NCBI GenBank assembly: GCA_023455425.1
Contig: JAEYCM010000006.1
Coordinates: 1 to 64,000, forward strand
DNA: 64,000 nucleotides
Direction of reading: 5' to 3'
Source of the DNA: Bacillota bacterium
GTDB lineage: Bacteria > Bacillota > Clostridia > Christensenellales > CAG-138
Shown here: positions 18,488 to 27,198 of the stretch, in pieces
Layout: each line of letters begins with the position of its first letter
Position numbering within the stretch: the stretch's first letter is position 1
Translations under genes and position numbers: made by a program
Notes under the pieces: generated by a model
What the model was told of the DNA's origin: nothing
The model's input: the letters and a program-made list of their open reading frames with translations, nothing else
Databases searched by the model: none

Positions 18488-18517
18488 TTGACACAGCGTT
18501 AGGAAGGGCGGTATCAT
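18488..18517 (+). promoter_or_regulatory. Promoter of the rightward cobalamin synthesis operon
   Basis: TTGACA at 18488-18493 and TATCAT at 18512-18517 with an 18-base spacer. The two divergent -35 boxes are only 23 bases apart, so the two units share a compact control region. Confidence 0.8.
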
Positions 18518-18524
18518 CAGGGTA

Positions 18525-18660
18525 ATTGAATTGGGGAAGCAGGGTGAAATTCCCTCACAAGTACGTTACCGTGACAGTCGGGTTACCATCGTTCATATTC
18601 CTTTGCGGACACCGGAGGATATGATGGCAAGCAGCCAAGGCTATTCTGGCTGTTGCGTCG
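18525..18660 (+). ncRNA. Cobalamin-riboswitch-like leader of the cbi operon
   Basis: The 5' half matches the cobalamin riboswitch core: GGGGAAGCAGGGTGAAATTC from 18533, then CCTCAC, CGTTACCGTGACAGTCGG. A long P6-like arm pairs CCATCGTTCATATTCC with GGATATGATGG. The 3' half is less canonical: ACACCGG stands where GCCACTG is expected, and a 10-pair stem (GCAA-CAGCCA with TGGCTGTTGC, 18627-18656) replaces the usual closing block. A terminator follows directly, which supports a regulatory leader. It is either a divergent cobalamin riboswitch or a variant with a different expression platform. Confidence 0.65.
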
Positions 18661-18663
18661 TAT

Positions 18664-18699
18664 CATCCGTGGGGTAAGCTCCGCGGATGTTTTTGTTTT
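18664..18699 (+). terminator. Attenuator terminator before cbiD
   Basis: CATCCGTGGG and TCCGCGGATG form a 10-pair stem (two G-U pairs) with a 6-base loop, followed by TTTTTGTTTT. It lies just 11 bases before the cbiD start and is the expected off-state of the leader. Confidence 0.8.
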
Positions 18700-18709
18700 G
18701 AGGGGATGT

Positions 18710-19846
18710 ATGCAGGCTAGGCGCTTCTACAACCAAAAGCTGCTCCGCTGCGGCTATACAACGGGCTCCTGCGCCGCGGCGGCTGCAAAAGCGGCGGCAC
18801 AGATGCTGTTGTTTGGTACCGTTGTTGGAGCGGCATCCCTCAAAACGCCAAAGGGCGCTGTCCTGCAACTGGAAGTGATTGACGTGACGCGTATGCAGAA
18901 CACCGTTTCCTGCGCCATACAAAAGGACAGCGGAGACGATCCGGATGTGACCAACGGCGTGCTCGTATACGCGACGGCAACAAAGACCCCTCAGGGGATT
19001 GTGATCGACGGCGGCAAAGGCGTTGGCCGGGTGACAAAGCCGGGGCTGAACCAGCCCGTGGGGGCCGCCGCAATCAATTCCGTGCCGCGCCAAATGATAC
19101 TGGATGCCGTGATGGAAATCGTCCGACTGTCCGGCTATGCGGGTGGGCTTTCCATTGTGATTTCAGTACCGGACGGGGAGAAGATTGCGGCGCGCACATT
19201 TAACCCGCGCCTTGGCGTGGTTGGCGGCATTTCCATACTCGGCACAAGCGGCATTGTGGAACCGATGAGCGAGGCCGCGCTCATGGATACCATCCGGACG
19301 GAGCTTTGCATGCTGCGCGCGGCCGGGGAAACGCGGGCACTCCTTACCGTAGGCAACTATGCGGACGCGTTTTCGAAAAATGCATTGGCGCTCGAAACGG
19401 AGCATGCCGTAAAGTGCGGCAACTTTATTGGGGATACGCTTGCCGCTGCTGCGGAAGAGGGATTTCTGCAGCTTCTGCTTGTCGGCCATATCGGCAAACT
19501 CGTAAAGCTTGGCATTGGGCTTATGAATACGCACTCCCGCTACGGGGATGGGCGCATGGAAACCATGGTGTCCTGCGCGCTTGCGGCAGGGGCCGATCTT
19601 TCGCTGTTGCGGGAGATTTCCGTATGCGTGACCACGGACGCGGTACTTGAATTGTTGTATCGGGAGAGGTTGTTGCGTCCCGCCATGGAAGAGCTCCAAC
19701 AGCGCATCTCCTTTTATCTTGCGAAACAGGCGCTGCCCAATATGGAGCTTGGCTTTGTGGTGTTTACCAATGCCGGCGAATACGCGGGCGTGTTGGCGCA
19801 AAGCGAAAATGCGGAGGCGTTGATGGAACATTGGAGGAAGCGCTGA
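18710..19846 (+). CDS. cbiD: Cobalt-precorrin-5B C1-methyltransferase CbiD
   Basis: 378 residues from the ATG at 18710 (GAGGGG five bases before). The N-terminal motif LRCGYTTGSCAAAAAKAA is the family signature. It transfers the C1 methyl during anaerobic corrin ring contraction. It is the first of 15 rightward genes. An upstream in-frame open stretch overlaps the terminator and is not used as coding. The stop codon shares one base with the next ATG (TGATG). Confidence 0.95.
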   Translation: MQARRFYNQKLLRCGYTTGSCAAAAAKAAAQMLLFGTVVGAASLKTPKGAVLQLEVIDVTRMQNTVSCAIQKDSGDDPDVTNGVLVYATATKTPQGIVIDGGKGVGRVTKPGLNQPVGAAAINSVPRQMILDAVMEIVRLSGYAGGLSIVISVPDGEKIAARTFNPRLGVVGGISILGTSGIVEPMSEAALMDTIRTELCMLRAAGETRALLTVGNYADAFSKNALALETEHAVKCGNFIGDTLAAAAEEGFLQLLLVGHIGKLVKLGIGLMNTHSRYGDGRMETMVSCALAAGADLSLLREISVCVTTDAVLELLYRERLLRPAMEELQQRISFYLAKQALPNMELGFVVFTNAGEYAGVLAQSENAEALMEHWRKR

Positions 19847-20601
19847 TGGTGCATTTTGTGGGCGCGGGCTGCGGCGCAACCGATTTGATTACCCTGCGGG
19901 GAAAAGCCTATCTGGAATCGGCCGACGTCGTGATATACGCGGGGTCCTTGGTAAACCCGGAACTTCTTGACTTTGCAAAGCCCGGTTGCGCCATTTACAA
20001 CAGCGCTATGATGACGTTAGATGAAGTGATTGCCGTGATGGAAGGCGCGGAACGCGAAGGGAAGACCACCGTACGCCTGCACACGGGCGATCCTTCCATT
20101 TATGGTGCCATTCGCGAACAGATGGACAGGTTGGAGGCTCTTCAAATTCCATATGACGTTTGCCCCGGCGTATCAAGCTTTTGCGGCGCGGCTGCCTCTC
20201 TGAAAACGGAACTGACGCTGCCCGGCGTTTCCCAGAGCGTGATTTTAACCCGCGTGGCCGGGCGCACAGAGGTGCCGGAGCGGGAAAGCATCCGCTCCTA
20301 TGCCGCGCACGGGGCGACGATGGTGATTTTTTTAAGCGCGGGCATGCTCACTGAATTAAAGCGGGAGCTCCTTGCGGGAGGGTATGCGCCTCAAACGCCC
20401 GCCGCCATCGTATATAAAGCGAGCTGGCCGGACGAGCTGATATTATGCGGCACGGTGGAGACGCTTGCGGAATTAGGCGAGCGCCACGGGATCACAAAGA
20501 CGGCGCTGATCCTCGTGGGCAACTGCCTGGGGGATGTATATGCGCTTTCCCGCCTGTACGACGCTTCTTTTTCAACCGAATACCGGGAGGCGAAGCCATG
20601 A
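19846..20601 (+). CDS. cbiF: Cobalt-precorrin-4 C11-methyltransferase CbiF
   Basis: 251 residues with the tetrapyrrole methylase fold: HFVGAGCGATDLITLRGK, GAGLVNPE-like YAGSLVNPE, the SAM loop LHTGDPSIYGAI, and VCPGVSSFCGAAASL. These are typical of CobM/CbiF, which methylates C11 of cobalt-precorrin-4. The ATG at 19846 is preceded by GGAGG and overlaps the cbiD stop; the ATG at 19831 lacks a ribosome site. Confidence 0.95.
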   Translation: MVHFVGAGCGATDLITLRGKAYLESADVVIYAGSLVNPELLDFAKPGCAIYNSAMMTLDEVIAVMEGAEREGKTTVRLHTGDPSIYGAIREQMDRLEALQIPYDVCPGVSSFCGAAASLKTELTLPGVSQSVILTRVAGRTEVPERESIRSYAAHGATMVIFLSAGMLTELKRELLAGGYAPQTPAAIVYKASWPDELILCGTVETLAELGERHGITKTALILVGNCLGDVYALSRLYDASFSTEYREAKP

Positions 20602-21587
20602 TCGCCGCAATCGCGTTTACAGAGGTTGGATACGCGCTTGGCGAACGGCTGGGGGTGTGCGTTGGGGAAAGATACTCCCTTGTGCGGTGCGGGGACGGCG
20701 GCCTTCCGGAATGGACGGCGACACATTTTACGGAGGCGGACGCACTGGTGTTTATCGGCGCGTGCGGCATCGCGGTGCGCGCCATCGCGCCCTATATCAA
20801 GAAGAAGACAAAGGACCCGGCGGTGCTTGTGATCGACGAGCTTGGGAAGTTTGTCATCCCCATATTGTCCGGGCACATCGGCGGCGGAAATGCGCTGGCG
20901 GAAAAGCTTGCGGAATACTTGAGCGCTGCGGCGGTGATCACGACCGCTACGGACTGCCATGGAGGTTTTGCTTTGGATGCATGGGCTGCCCAATGCGGCA
21001 TGCAGGTGGAACATCCGGAGCGGATCAAATTTGTTTCCGGCAAGCTGCTGCGCGGGGAGACGGTGCGCATCAAATGCCTGTTTCCGGTAAAGGGACATTT
21101 GCCGAAGGGGATTGCTTTAGAGGATGTCGGGTATGACGCCGCGATCACTTGGCAAACAGAAAAAGCGGCGCTCAGCCTTGTTCCGCGCGTGGTGGCGCTT
21201 GGCGTCGGCTGCAAAAAGGGAACAGGAGAAGAAGAGATTGAACAGGCGGTCTGTGCCGCGCTGGAGACGGCGGGTTGTTCAAAAAACGCGCTTCTTGGCG
21301 TATTCAGCATAGACGTCAAGCAATGGGAACCGGGGCTTCTTGCGTTTTGCAGTGCGCAGGGGCTGCCGTTTGTCACGTTTTCCAGTGACGCGCTGCAGAT
21401 GGCGGAAGGTACATTCAGTGCCTCTTCGTTTGTGGAACAAACCGTGGGGGTGGACAATGTCTGTGAGCGCAGCGCGGTGCTTGGAAGCGGCGGAGGAAGC
21501 CTGCTGCTCCGGAAATATACACAAAACGGGGTGACGGTGGCGCTTGCTCTTGCACCCTATGCGGTAACATTTTCGGAGGGCGCATGA
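20598..21587 (+). CDS. cbiG: Cobalt-precorrin-5A hydrolase CbiG
   Basis: 329 residues. The N-terminal and central domains carry FIGACGIAVRAIAPYI and LSGHIGGGNALAEKLA, and the C-terminal domain has GVGCKKGTGEEEIEQAV and SFVEQTVGVDNVCERSA-type motifs, ending AVLGSGGGSLLL. CbiG opens the delta-lactone and releases acetaldehyde in the oxygen-independent route, so its presence marks the pathway as anaerobic. The start overlaps the cbiF stop (ATGA). Confidence 0.95.
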   Translation: MIAAIAFTEVGYALGERLGVCVGERYSLVRCGDGGLPEWTATHFTEADALVFIGACGIAVRAIAPYIKKKTKDPAVLVIDELGKFVIPILSGHIGGGNALAEKLAEYLSAAAVITTATDCHGGFALDAWAAQCGMQVEHPERIKFVSGKLLRGETVRIKCLFPVKGHLPKGIALEDVGYDAAITWQTEKAALSLVPRVVALGVGCKKGTGEEEIEQAVCAALETAGCSKNALLGVFSIDVKQWEPGLLAFCSAQGLPFVTFSSDALQMAEGTFSASSFVEQTVGVDNVCERSAVLGSGGGSLLLRKYTQNGVTVALALAPYAVTFSEGA

Positions 21588-22312
21588 GGCTGTTTGTGGT
21601 GGGAATTGGCCCCGGGAAGCCGGAAGGCATGACGGAGGAAGCGCGCCTTGCGCTCGAGCAGGCGGAAGTGATCGCGGGGTATACGGCATATATCAAACTT
21701 GTTCAGCCGCTTTTTCCTGAAAAGGACTATCTCGTTACCCCCATGCGCAGCGAAACGGAGCGCTGCAAATTGGCGCTCCAAGCCGCGAAAACCCGGCGGG
21801 CCGCCATGGTATGCAGCGGGGACGCCGGGGTATACGGCATGGCGGGATTATTGTATGAGCTTGCGGCGGACGACCCGGAGACGGAGCTTTGCGTGATCCC
21901 CGGGATAACGGCGGCGCAGAGCGGCGCTGCCCTTCTTGGCGCGCCCCTGATGCAGGATTACGCCGTCATTTCGCTTTCGGATTTATTGGTACCGTGGGAG
22001 ACGATCGAGAAGCGGCTCATGGGTGCTGCCATCGGCGACTTTGTGACGGTACTGTATAACCCTGCAAGCAGCAGGCGCAAGAATCATCTGCGCCGCGCGT
22101 GTGAGATTTTTATACGGTACAGGCCAACGGAGACCGTGTGCGGGGTTGCGCAGAACATCGGACGGCAGGGGGAAACAAGCAGGCTGCTGCCCCTTGGGGA
22201 ACTGATGGAATATGAGGCGGATATGTTCACCACCGTATTTATCGGCAACAGCAAGACCATAGAGGTCAGTGGGAAGATGGTGACATACAGGGGGTATGCA
22301 TGCGAACGCTAG
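21584..22312 (+). CDS. cbiH: Cobalt-precorrin-3 C17-methyltransferase CbiH
   Basis: 242 residues with FVVGIGPGKPEGMTEEA, AGYTAYI, SGDAGVYGMAGLLYEL and VIPGITAAQSGAALLGAPL, the CbiH/CobJ pattern. It methylates C17 and drives ring contraction. The C-terminal ferredoxin-like extension found in some CbiH60 proteins is absent. The ATG overlaps the cbiG stop by four bases. Confidence 0.95.
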   Translation: MRLFVVGIGPGKPEGMTEEARLALEQAEVIAGYTAYIKLVQPLFPEKDYLVTPMRSETERCKLALQAAKTRRAAMVCSGDAGVYGMAGLLYELAADDPETELCVIPGITAAQSGAALLGAPLMQDYAVISLSDLLVPWETIEKRLMGAAIGDFVTVLYNPASSRRKNHLRRACEIFIRYRPTETVCGVAQNIGRQGETSRLLPLGELMEYEADMFTTVFIGNSKTIEVSGKMVTYRGYACER

Positions 22313-23070
22313 AAAAGCTGCTGCTGTTTGGTGGCACCAGCGATGCGCACGCGCTGCTTGAGGCCTTTTTACCACATCCCATTCATATCACGCTGTGCGT
22401 TACGAGCGGCTATGCGCGCCAACTGCTGCCGGAGGAATCCGGGCGCATCCGCATCCTTACAGGGCGGATGGATGCGCTGGCGATGCTTCTGGAAATGCGG
22501 CGGGAGCGGTACTTCTGCGTGCTTGACGCGACGCACCCATATGCCGTGGAAGCGAGCAGGAACATCAAAAGCGCCGCCGAACAGTCGGGGCTTCCCTATA
22601 TCCGGCTGGTGCGGGAAGAAAGCGGCTTCTACGGCGGCACATCGGTGCGCTCCGCAGCGGAAGCCGCGCATCTGCTCAACGAAAGAACCGGCCCTGCGCT
22701 GATCGCGACAGGCACAAAAGAGCTTGCGCCGTTTACATCAGTACCGAATTATCAGGAACGGCTGTATGTGCGCACGCTTCCGACGGTGGAGGCAATCGAA
22801 GCCTGCCTGTCGCTCGGGTTTTCCAACAGCCGCATCATTGCCATGCAGGGGCCGTTTACAACGGATTTTAATCTCGCGCTGTTAACGCAATACCGCATCC
22901 GGACGCTTGTTACAAAGGATGGCGGTGCTGCGGGCGGGTTCTATGAAAAATGCGCTGCGGCACGTCGGTCAGGCGCGGAGTTGATCGTTATCAAGCGGCC
23001 TCAGGAACAGGGAGAAACGCTCACCGGGGCTATTCAGCGGGTGCTGCGATTGTTGGAGGAACGTGTATGA
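22300..23070 (+). CDS. cbiJ: Cobalt-precorrin-6A reductase CbiJ
   Basis: 256 residues. The start LLLFGGTSDAHALLEAFL, the central VLDATHPYAVEASRNI and IRLVREES, and FTSVPNYQERLYVRTLP match the CobK/CbiJ reductase family, which uses NAD(P)H to reduce the macrocycle. It overlaps cbiH by 13 bases and cbiET by four, so translation is coupled. Confidence 0.92.
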   Translation: MRTLEKLLLFGGTSDAHALLEAFLPHPIHITLCVTSGYARQLLPEESGRIRILTGRMDALAMLLEMRRERYFCVLDATHPYAVEASRNIKSAAEQSGLPYIRLVREESGFYGGTSVRSAAEAAHLLNERTGPALIATGTKELAPFTSVPNYQERLYVRTLPTVEAIEACLSLGFSNSRIIAMQGPFTTDFNLALLTQYRIRTLVTKDGGAAGGFYEKCAAARRSGAELIVIKRPQEQGETLTGAIQRVLRLLEERV

Positions 23071-24266
23071 GGGTATCCGTCATCGGCATGGGTACAGGCG
23101 GCGGCACTTTGACCGTTTCCGCCGTGGAAGCGCTGCGCGGGGCGGATGCGTATATCGGCGCAAAGCGTCTAATGGAGCATCTTCCGTCAGGCTGCGGGGC
23201 AAACCGCCATGTGGCGGTTATGGCGGAGGGGATCGCCGCGTGGATTGTCTCGCACAAGGAATTTCAACATATTTGTGTGTTGGTGAGCGGGGACGCGGGT
23301 TTCTACAGCGGCGCAAAAAAGCTGCTGCCGCTGCTGGATGGCGTTGAAACTGCCGTATATCCTGGCATCTCCAGCGTCGCCTTTTTTGCGGCAAAGCTGC
23401 AACTCCCTTGGGAGGACTGGAAGCTTATAAGCGCCCATGGGCGGGCGCAGGATGTCATAGGCCCGGTTCGTGACAATGAAAAGACGTTCTTTTTGACCGG
23501 GAACACGCAATCCGCCGATGGTATCTGCAAAGCGCTTCTGGAAACGGGGCTCGGCGCGTGCATAGCCGCGGTTGGCGAACGTCTGGGCGAGACGGGGGAA
23601 TGCGTGGTGCGCGGCACTGTGGAGAAGATTTCCAAGCTGCGTTTTGATGCGCTCAGCGTGCTCCTCATTCACAACCCCGCGCCGCGCAAATTGGTTTCGG
23701 CGGGCTTGCCGGATGAAGCGTTTTTGCGCGGCGGCGCGCCCATGACAAAGAGCGAGGTGCGTAGCGCCGTTCTTTCAAAGCTTCGACTGCAAAAAGGGGA
23801 TACGTTCTTTGATATCGGCGCGGGCACGGGCTCGGTTTCCATAGAGGCGGCGCTGCTGCTATCCGCAGGCCATGTGTACGCCGTGGAACAGGAAGCGGAT
23901 GCGTGTGAACTGATTCAAAAAAATGAAAAACAATTTCATATCGGCAACCTGACCATCGTTCCAGGGCGCGCGCCCGAGGCGCTTGCGGCGCTGCCCATGC
24001 CCGACGCCGCCTTTATCGGCGGGGCGGGCGGGAGGCTTTTTGAAATTCTTGCGGCGCTGTTAGAGAAAAATCCGCGTGTGCGGATTGTAGTGAGCGCGGT
24101 GACGCTCGAAACCATCGGCGAGGCGACGGCGGCGTTCAAAGAGCTTCCCATAAAGGATACGGAGGTCGTACAGCTTTCCGTCAGCCGCACGAAGCAATTG
24201 GATAAATACCAGCTTTTGCAGGCGCAGAACCCGGTGTTTCTGTTCAGCGGGGTGGGCAATGGCTGA
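23067..24266 (+). CDS. cbiET: CbiE-CbiT fusion: cobalt-precorrin-7 C5-methyltransferase / C15-methyltransferase (decarboxylating)
   Basis: 399 residues with two domains. The N-terminal CbiE part (1-200) has VIGMGTGGGTLTVSA, LVSGDAGFYSGAKKLL and PGISSVAFFAAKLQLPW. The C-terminal CbiT part (about 220-399) begins near GGAPMTKSEVRSAVL and has the SAM motif FFDIGAGTGSVSIEAALL, then AVEQEADACELIQKN and PDAAFIGGAGG. Together they perform the C5 and C15 methylations and the C12 acetate decarboxylation, as in CobL. The ATG at 23067 overlaps the cbiJ stop. Confidence 0.95.
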   Translation: MRVSVIGMGTGGGTLTVSAVEALRGADAYIGAKRLMEHLPSGCGANRHVAVMAEGIAAWIVSHKEFQHICVLVSGDAGFYSGAKKLLPLLDGVETAVYPGISSVAFFAAKLQLPWEDWKLISAHGRAQDVIGPVRDNEKTFFLTGNTQSADGICKALLETGLGACIAAVGERLGETGECVVRGTVEKISKLRFDALSVLLIHNPAPRKLVSAGLPDEAFLRGGAPMTKSEVRSAVLSKLRLQKGDTFFDIGAGTGSVSIEAALLLSAGHVYAVEQEADACELIQKNEKQFHIGNLTIVPGRAPEALAALPMPDAAFIGGAGGRLFEILAALLEKNPRVRIVVSAVTLETIGEATAAFKELPIKDTEVVQLSVSRTKQLDKYQLLQAQNPVFLFSGVGNG

Positions 24267-25614
24267 TGTAAGACGCATTCTCATTGCGGCGCCGCACAGC
24301 GGCGCGGGAAAAACAACCGTCACAATGGCGCTGCTGTCCGCGTTCCGCGCGCGGGGATTGCGGATGACCGCCTTTAAATGCGGGCCGGATTATATCGATC
24401 CCATGTTTCACACGGAAGCGCTTCAAATCCCGTGCCGCAACCTGGATTTGTTCTTGTCCACGGAGGATACCGTGCGCGGGCTGCTCTATGCGCATGGAAC
24501 GGACAGCGACCTTTGCGCGCTTGAAGGCGTCATGGGATATTACGACGGCGTCAATAACACCGAAGAAGCGAGCAGCTATCATCTTGCAAAGGCAACTAAG
24601 ACGCCCACAGTGCTTGTAGTGCAGGCAAAAGGCGCTGCGCTCTCTTTAGCCGCGCAGATCAAAGGCTTCCAGACCTTCCGTACGCCGAGCGGGATCGAGG
24701 GCGTTATTCTCAACGGCTGCCATAAGGCGCAATATGAAAAAATGAAGCCCCTGCTGGAAGCGGAAACGGGACTTCGACTCTTTGGGTACTTTCCCCCGCG
24801 GGAGGATTGCGCGGTCAAAAGCAGGCATTTAGGATTGGTAACAGCGGATGAGCTGTCCGACCTGCAGGAGCGGTTGGAGCGTCTCGGCCAACAGGCCGAA
24901 GAGAGCCTGGATCTGGAGGGCCTGCTGCATTTGGCGGCTTCCGCCCCGCAGATGGCGGGGGCGCTCCCCAAATGCGAGCCCGTCACACAGCATAGGCCGC
25001 GCATCGCGGTTGCGCGGGATGCGGCTTGTTGTTTTTACTATGCGGACAATCTTGCGCTGCTGGAACAATTGGGCGCGGAGCTGATATTCTTTTCCCCGCT
25101 CAAGGATGCGTTGCTGCCGAAGGGAACCGCCGCGCTTTATTTTGGCGGCGGGTACCCGGAACTGTATGCGGAGGCGCTGAGCAACAATACGTCCATGCGG
25201 GAAAGCGTGCGCCTTGCGGTGCGCAACGGCATGCCCACCGTTGCGGAGTGCGGCGGGTACCTTTACCTCCATGAACGGTTGGATGGACATCAAATGGCGG
25301 GCGTGATCCCCGCAAGCGCGTACCGCACGGAGCGCTTGCAGCGCTTCGGGTATCAGGTGCTGACGGCCCAAAGGGATACGCTGCTGCTGAAAAAAGGGGA
25401 AACGCTGCGCGCACATGAATTTCATTATTGGGAGAGCGATGCTATGGGGGATGCGTGTGAGGCACAAAAGCCCGACGGCAGGACATGGAATTGCATCATA
25501 GGAAACGAAAGCCTGTTTGCGGGCTTTTCGCACCTATATTTTTATAGCAATCCGGAAATAGCGGCCCGCTTTGTACAACAAGCTGCCGCATATGGGGAGA
25601 CACATGGATTTTAA
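24259..25614 (+). CDS. cbiA: Cobyrinate a,c-diamide synthase CbiA
   Basis: 451 residues. The N-terminal DTB-synthetase-like domain has the P-loop APHSGAGKTTVTMALL and CGPDYIDPMFH. The C-terminal class I glutamine amidotransferase domain has LYFGGGYPELYAEAL and the nucleophile segment VAECGGYLYLHE, with a His late in GFSHLYFYSNPE. It amidates the a and c acetates using ATP and glutamine. It overlaps cbiET by 8 bases and cobT by 11. Confidence 0.95.
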   Translation: MADVRRILIAAPHSGAGKTTVTMALLSAFRARGLRMTAFKCGPDYIDPMFHTEALQIPCRNLDLFLSTEDTVRGLLYAHGTDSDLCALEGVMGYYDGVNNTEEASSYHLAKATKTPTVLVVQAKGAALSLAAQIKGFQTFRTPSGIEGVILNGCHKAQYEKMKPLLEAETGLRLFGYFPPREDCAVKSRHLGLVTADELSDLQERLERLGQQAEESLDLEGLLHLAASAPQMAGALPKCEPVTQHRPRIAVARDAACCFYYADNLALLEQLGAELIFFSPLKDALLPKGTAALYFGGGYPELYAEALSNNTSMRESVRLAVRNGMPTVAECGGYLYLHERLDGHQMAGVIPASAYRTERLQRFGYQVLTAQRDTLLLKKGETLRAHEFHYWESDAMGDACEAQKPDGRTWNCIIGNESLFAGFSHLYFYSNPEIAARFVQQAAAYGETHGF

Positions 25615-26686
25615 ACGGATGAACGACGAAATCTTGCCTCTTAGCCAATCCGCCATGCAGGGGGCGCAGGCGCGGTGGGACGCGCTCGCAAAGCCGCTTG
25701 GCAGTTTGGGCCGGTTGGAAGATACCATTGTAACCATTGCGGGGCTAATCGGCAGTACGGATGTGCGGCTCAATAAGCGCGGCGTGCTGGTGTTTTGCGC
25801 GGACAACGGCGTAGTGGAAGAGGGGGTGACCCAGGCGGGGCAGGAAATCACGGCGCTGATTGCGGGGAGCATTGCGGGAGGCGTCTCTTCTGTCAACCAG
25901 ATGGCGCGGATTGCAAACGCGGACGTCGTTGCCATCGATATGGGAATGGCGTCCCGTGTTGACGCACCCCGCCTGCTGGATCGGCGCATTGCGTCCGGCA
26001 CAAGGAACATCACGCGTGAGCCCGCCATGACAAGGGCCGAAACGGAACGGGCAATCGAAACAGGGGTTGAGCTTGTAAAAGCCCAGAAGGAAAAGGGATA
26101 TTCCATCCTCCTGACCGGAGAAATGGGCATTGGCAACACCACCACCGCAAGCGCTGTCGCCTCGGTGCTTCTTAATAAAGACCCGGCAGAGGTGACTGGT
26201 GTGGGAGCGGGCTTGTCTTTTGAAGGGCTGCAACGGAAAATCGGCGCGATTAAACGGGCAATTGCCCTGCACCGCCCCGATGCATGCGACTCGCTTGGTG
26301 TGCTTGCCTCGTTGGGCGGCTTTGACATTGCGGGCATGGCGGGCGCTTTCCTGGGCGGCGCATTGTACAGGGTGCCGGTCATGATCGATGGATTGATCAG
26401 CGCCGTTGCGGCGCTTGTGGCTTGCCGACTGTGCCCCACTGTAACATGCGCGCTCATTCCCAGTCACTGCTCCGCGGAGCCTGCCGCGCATATGGTATTG
26501 GAGGCTATCGGCGTTTCTCCGTTTCTCAAGGCAGGCATGCGTTTGGGAGAGGGAACGGGGGCGGTAGCACTGCTGCCGCTATTGGATATGGCGCTTGCGG
26601 TGTATCACGGGCTGCCTACATTCGGGGAAACCGGCATGCAGGACTATACACCGCAGGAGGGATACCGGTGCTCACACTCATCATAG
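25604..26686 (+). CDS. cobT: Nicotinate-nucleotide-dimethylbenzimidazole phosphoribosyltransferase CobT
   Basis: 360 residues from the ATG at 25604 (GGGGAGA upstream). Family signatures AKPLGSLGRLEDTI, FCADNGVVEEGVTQAGQE, GEMGIGNTTTASAVAS and the catalytic-Glu segment LGEGTGAVALLPL are all present. It activates the lower-ligand base with phosphoribose for the nucleotide loop. No base-synthesis (bza) gene is in the window, so the lower ligand may be taken from outside. Confidence 0.95.
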   Translation: MDFKRMNDEILPLSQSAMQGAQARWDALAKPLGSLGRLEDTIVTIAGLIGSTDVRLNKRGVLVFCADNGVVEEGVTQAGQEITALIAGSIAGGVSSVNQMARIANADVVAIDMGMASRVDAPRLLDRRIASGTRNITREPAMTRAETERAIETGVELVKAQKEKGYSILLTGEMGIGNTTTASAVASVLLNKDPAEVTGVGAGLSFEGLQRKIGAIKRAIALHRPDACDSLGVLASLGGFDIAGMAGAFLGGALYRVPVMIDGLISAVAALVACRLCPTVTCALIPSHCSAEPAAHMVLEAIGVSPFLKAGMRLGEGTGAVALLPLLDMALAVYHGLPTFGETGMQDYTPQEGYRCSHSS

Positions 26687-27198
26687 GGCCAAACGGCAGC
26701 GGGAAAAGCCGTTATGCGGAAACGCTTGCGGCAAGCCTCGAGGCAAAGACGCGGTACTATATCGCCACCATGGTTCCTTATGGCGAGGAGGGCATGGCGC
26801 GGGTCAACAGGCATATCGCACAGCGGGAAGGGCTCGGGTTTACAACGATCGAGCGGCGGACAGAGGTCTCCCTGCTGGCGGTTGGGCCGGAGGATACGGT
26901 GCTTTTAGAGGATGTTTCAAACCTTGCGGCAAACAGCCTGTTTGAAAAAGGGCAGGACGCGGAGGCTGTGGTATCCGATATCGTTTCCTTAGAGAAAAAA
27001 TGCCGCAATCTTATTGCCGTGAGCATTTCGGGGATACATGATGCAGATGGAGCAGGTGAGCAAACAAAAGGCTATATCCGTATGCTCAATGATATTAACG
27101 CGGCGCTTGTGGAGCGTTCCGGCTGTGTGGTGGAACTTGACGGCGGGATTCCAACAATCCGAAAGGGGGCGCTTCCTTGCGCGCAATACAGGCTATAA
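26668..27198 (+). CDS. cobU: Adenosylcobinamide kinase/guanylyltransferase CobU
   Basis: 176 residues from a GTG at 26668 with GGAGG seven bases upstream; earlier in-frame starts lie deep in cobT. P-loop GPNGSGKSRYAE at the start, then YIATMVPYGEEGMARVNRH with the guanylylated-His region and LLEDVSNLAANSLFE. It phosphorylates adenosylcobinamide and adds GMP. It overlaps cobT by 19 bases and cobS by 22. Slightly longer spacing in the P-loop than the usual GGxRSGKS is a small oddity. Confidence 0.9.
   Translation: MLTLIIGPNGSGKSRYAETLAASLEAKTRYYIATMVPYGEEGMARVNRHIAQREGLGFTTIERRTEVSLLAVGPEDTVLLEDVSNLAANSLFEKGQDAEAVVSDIVSLEKKCRNLIAVSISGIHDADGAGEQTKGYIRMLNDINAALVERSGCVVELDGGIPTIRKGALPCAQYRL

Noticed and set aside
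18653..18709. Extended N-terminus for cbiD
   Set aside because: The extension overlaps the intrinsic terminator stem and U-tract. The ATG at 18710 has a ribosome site and the normal CbiD length.
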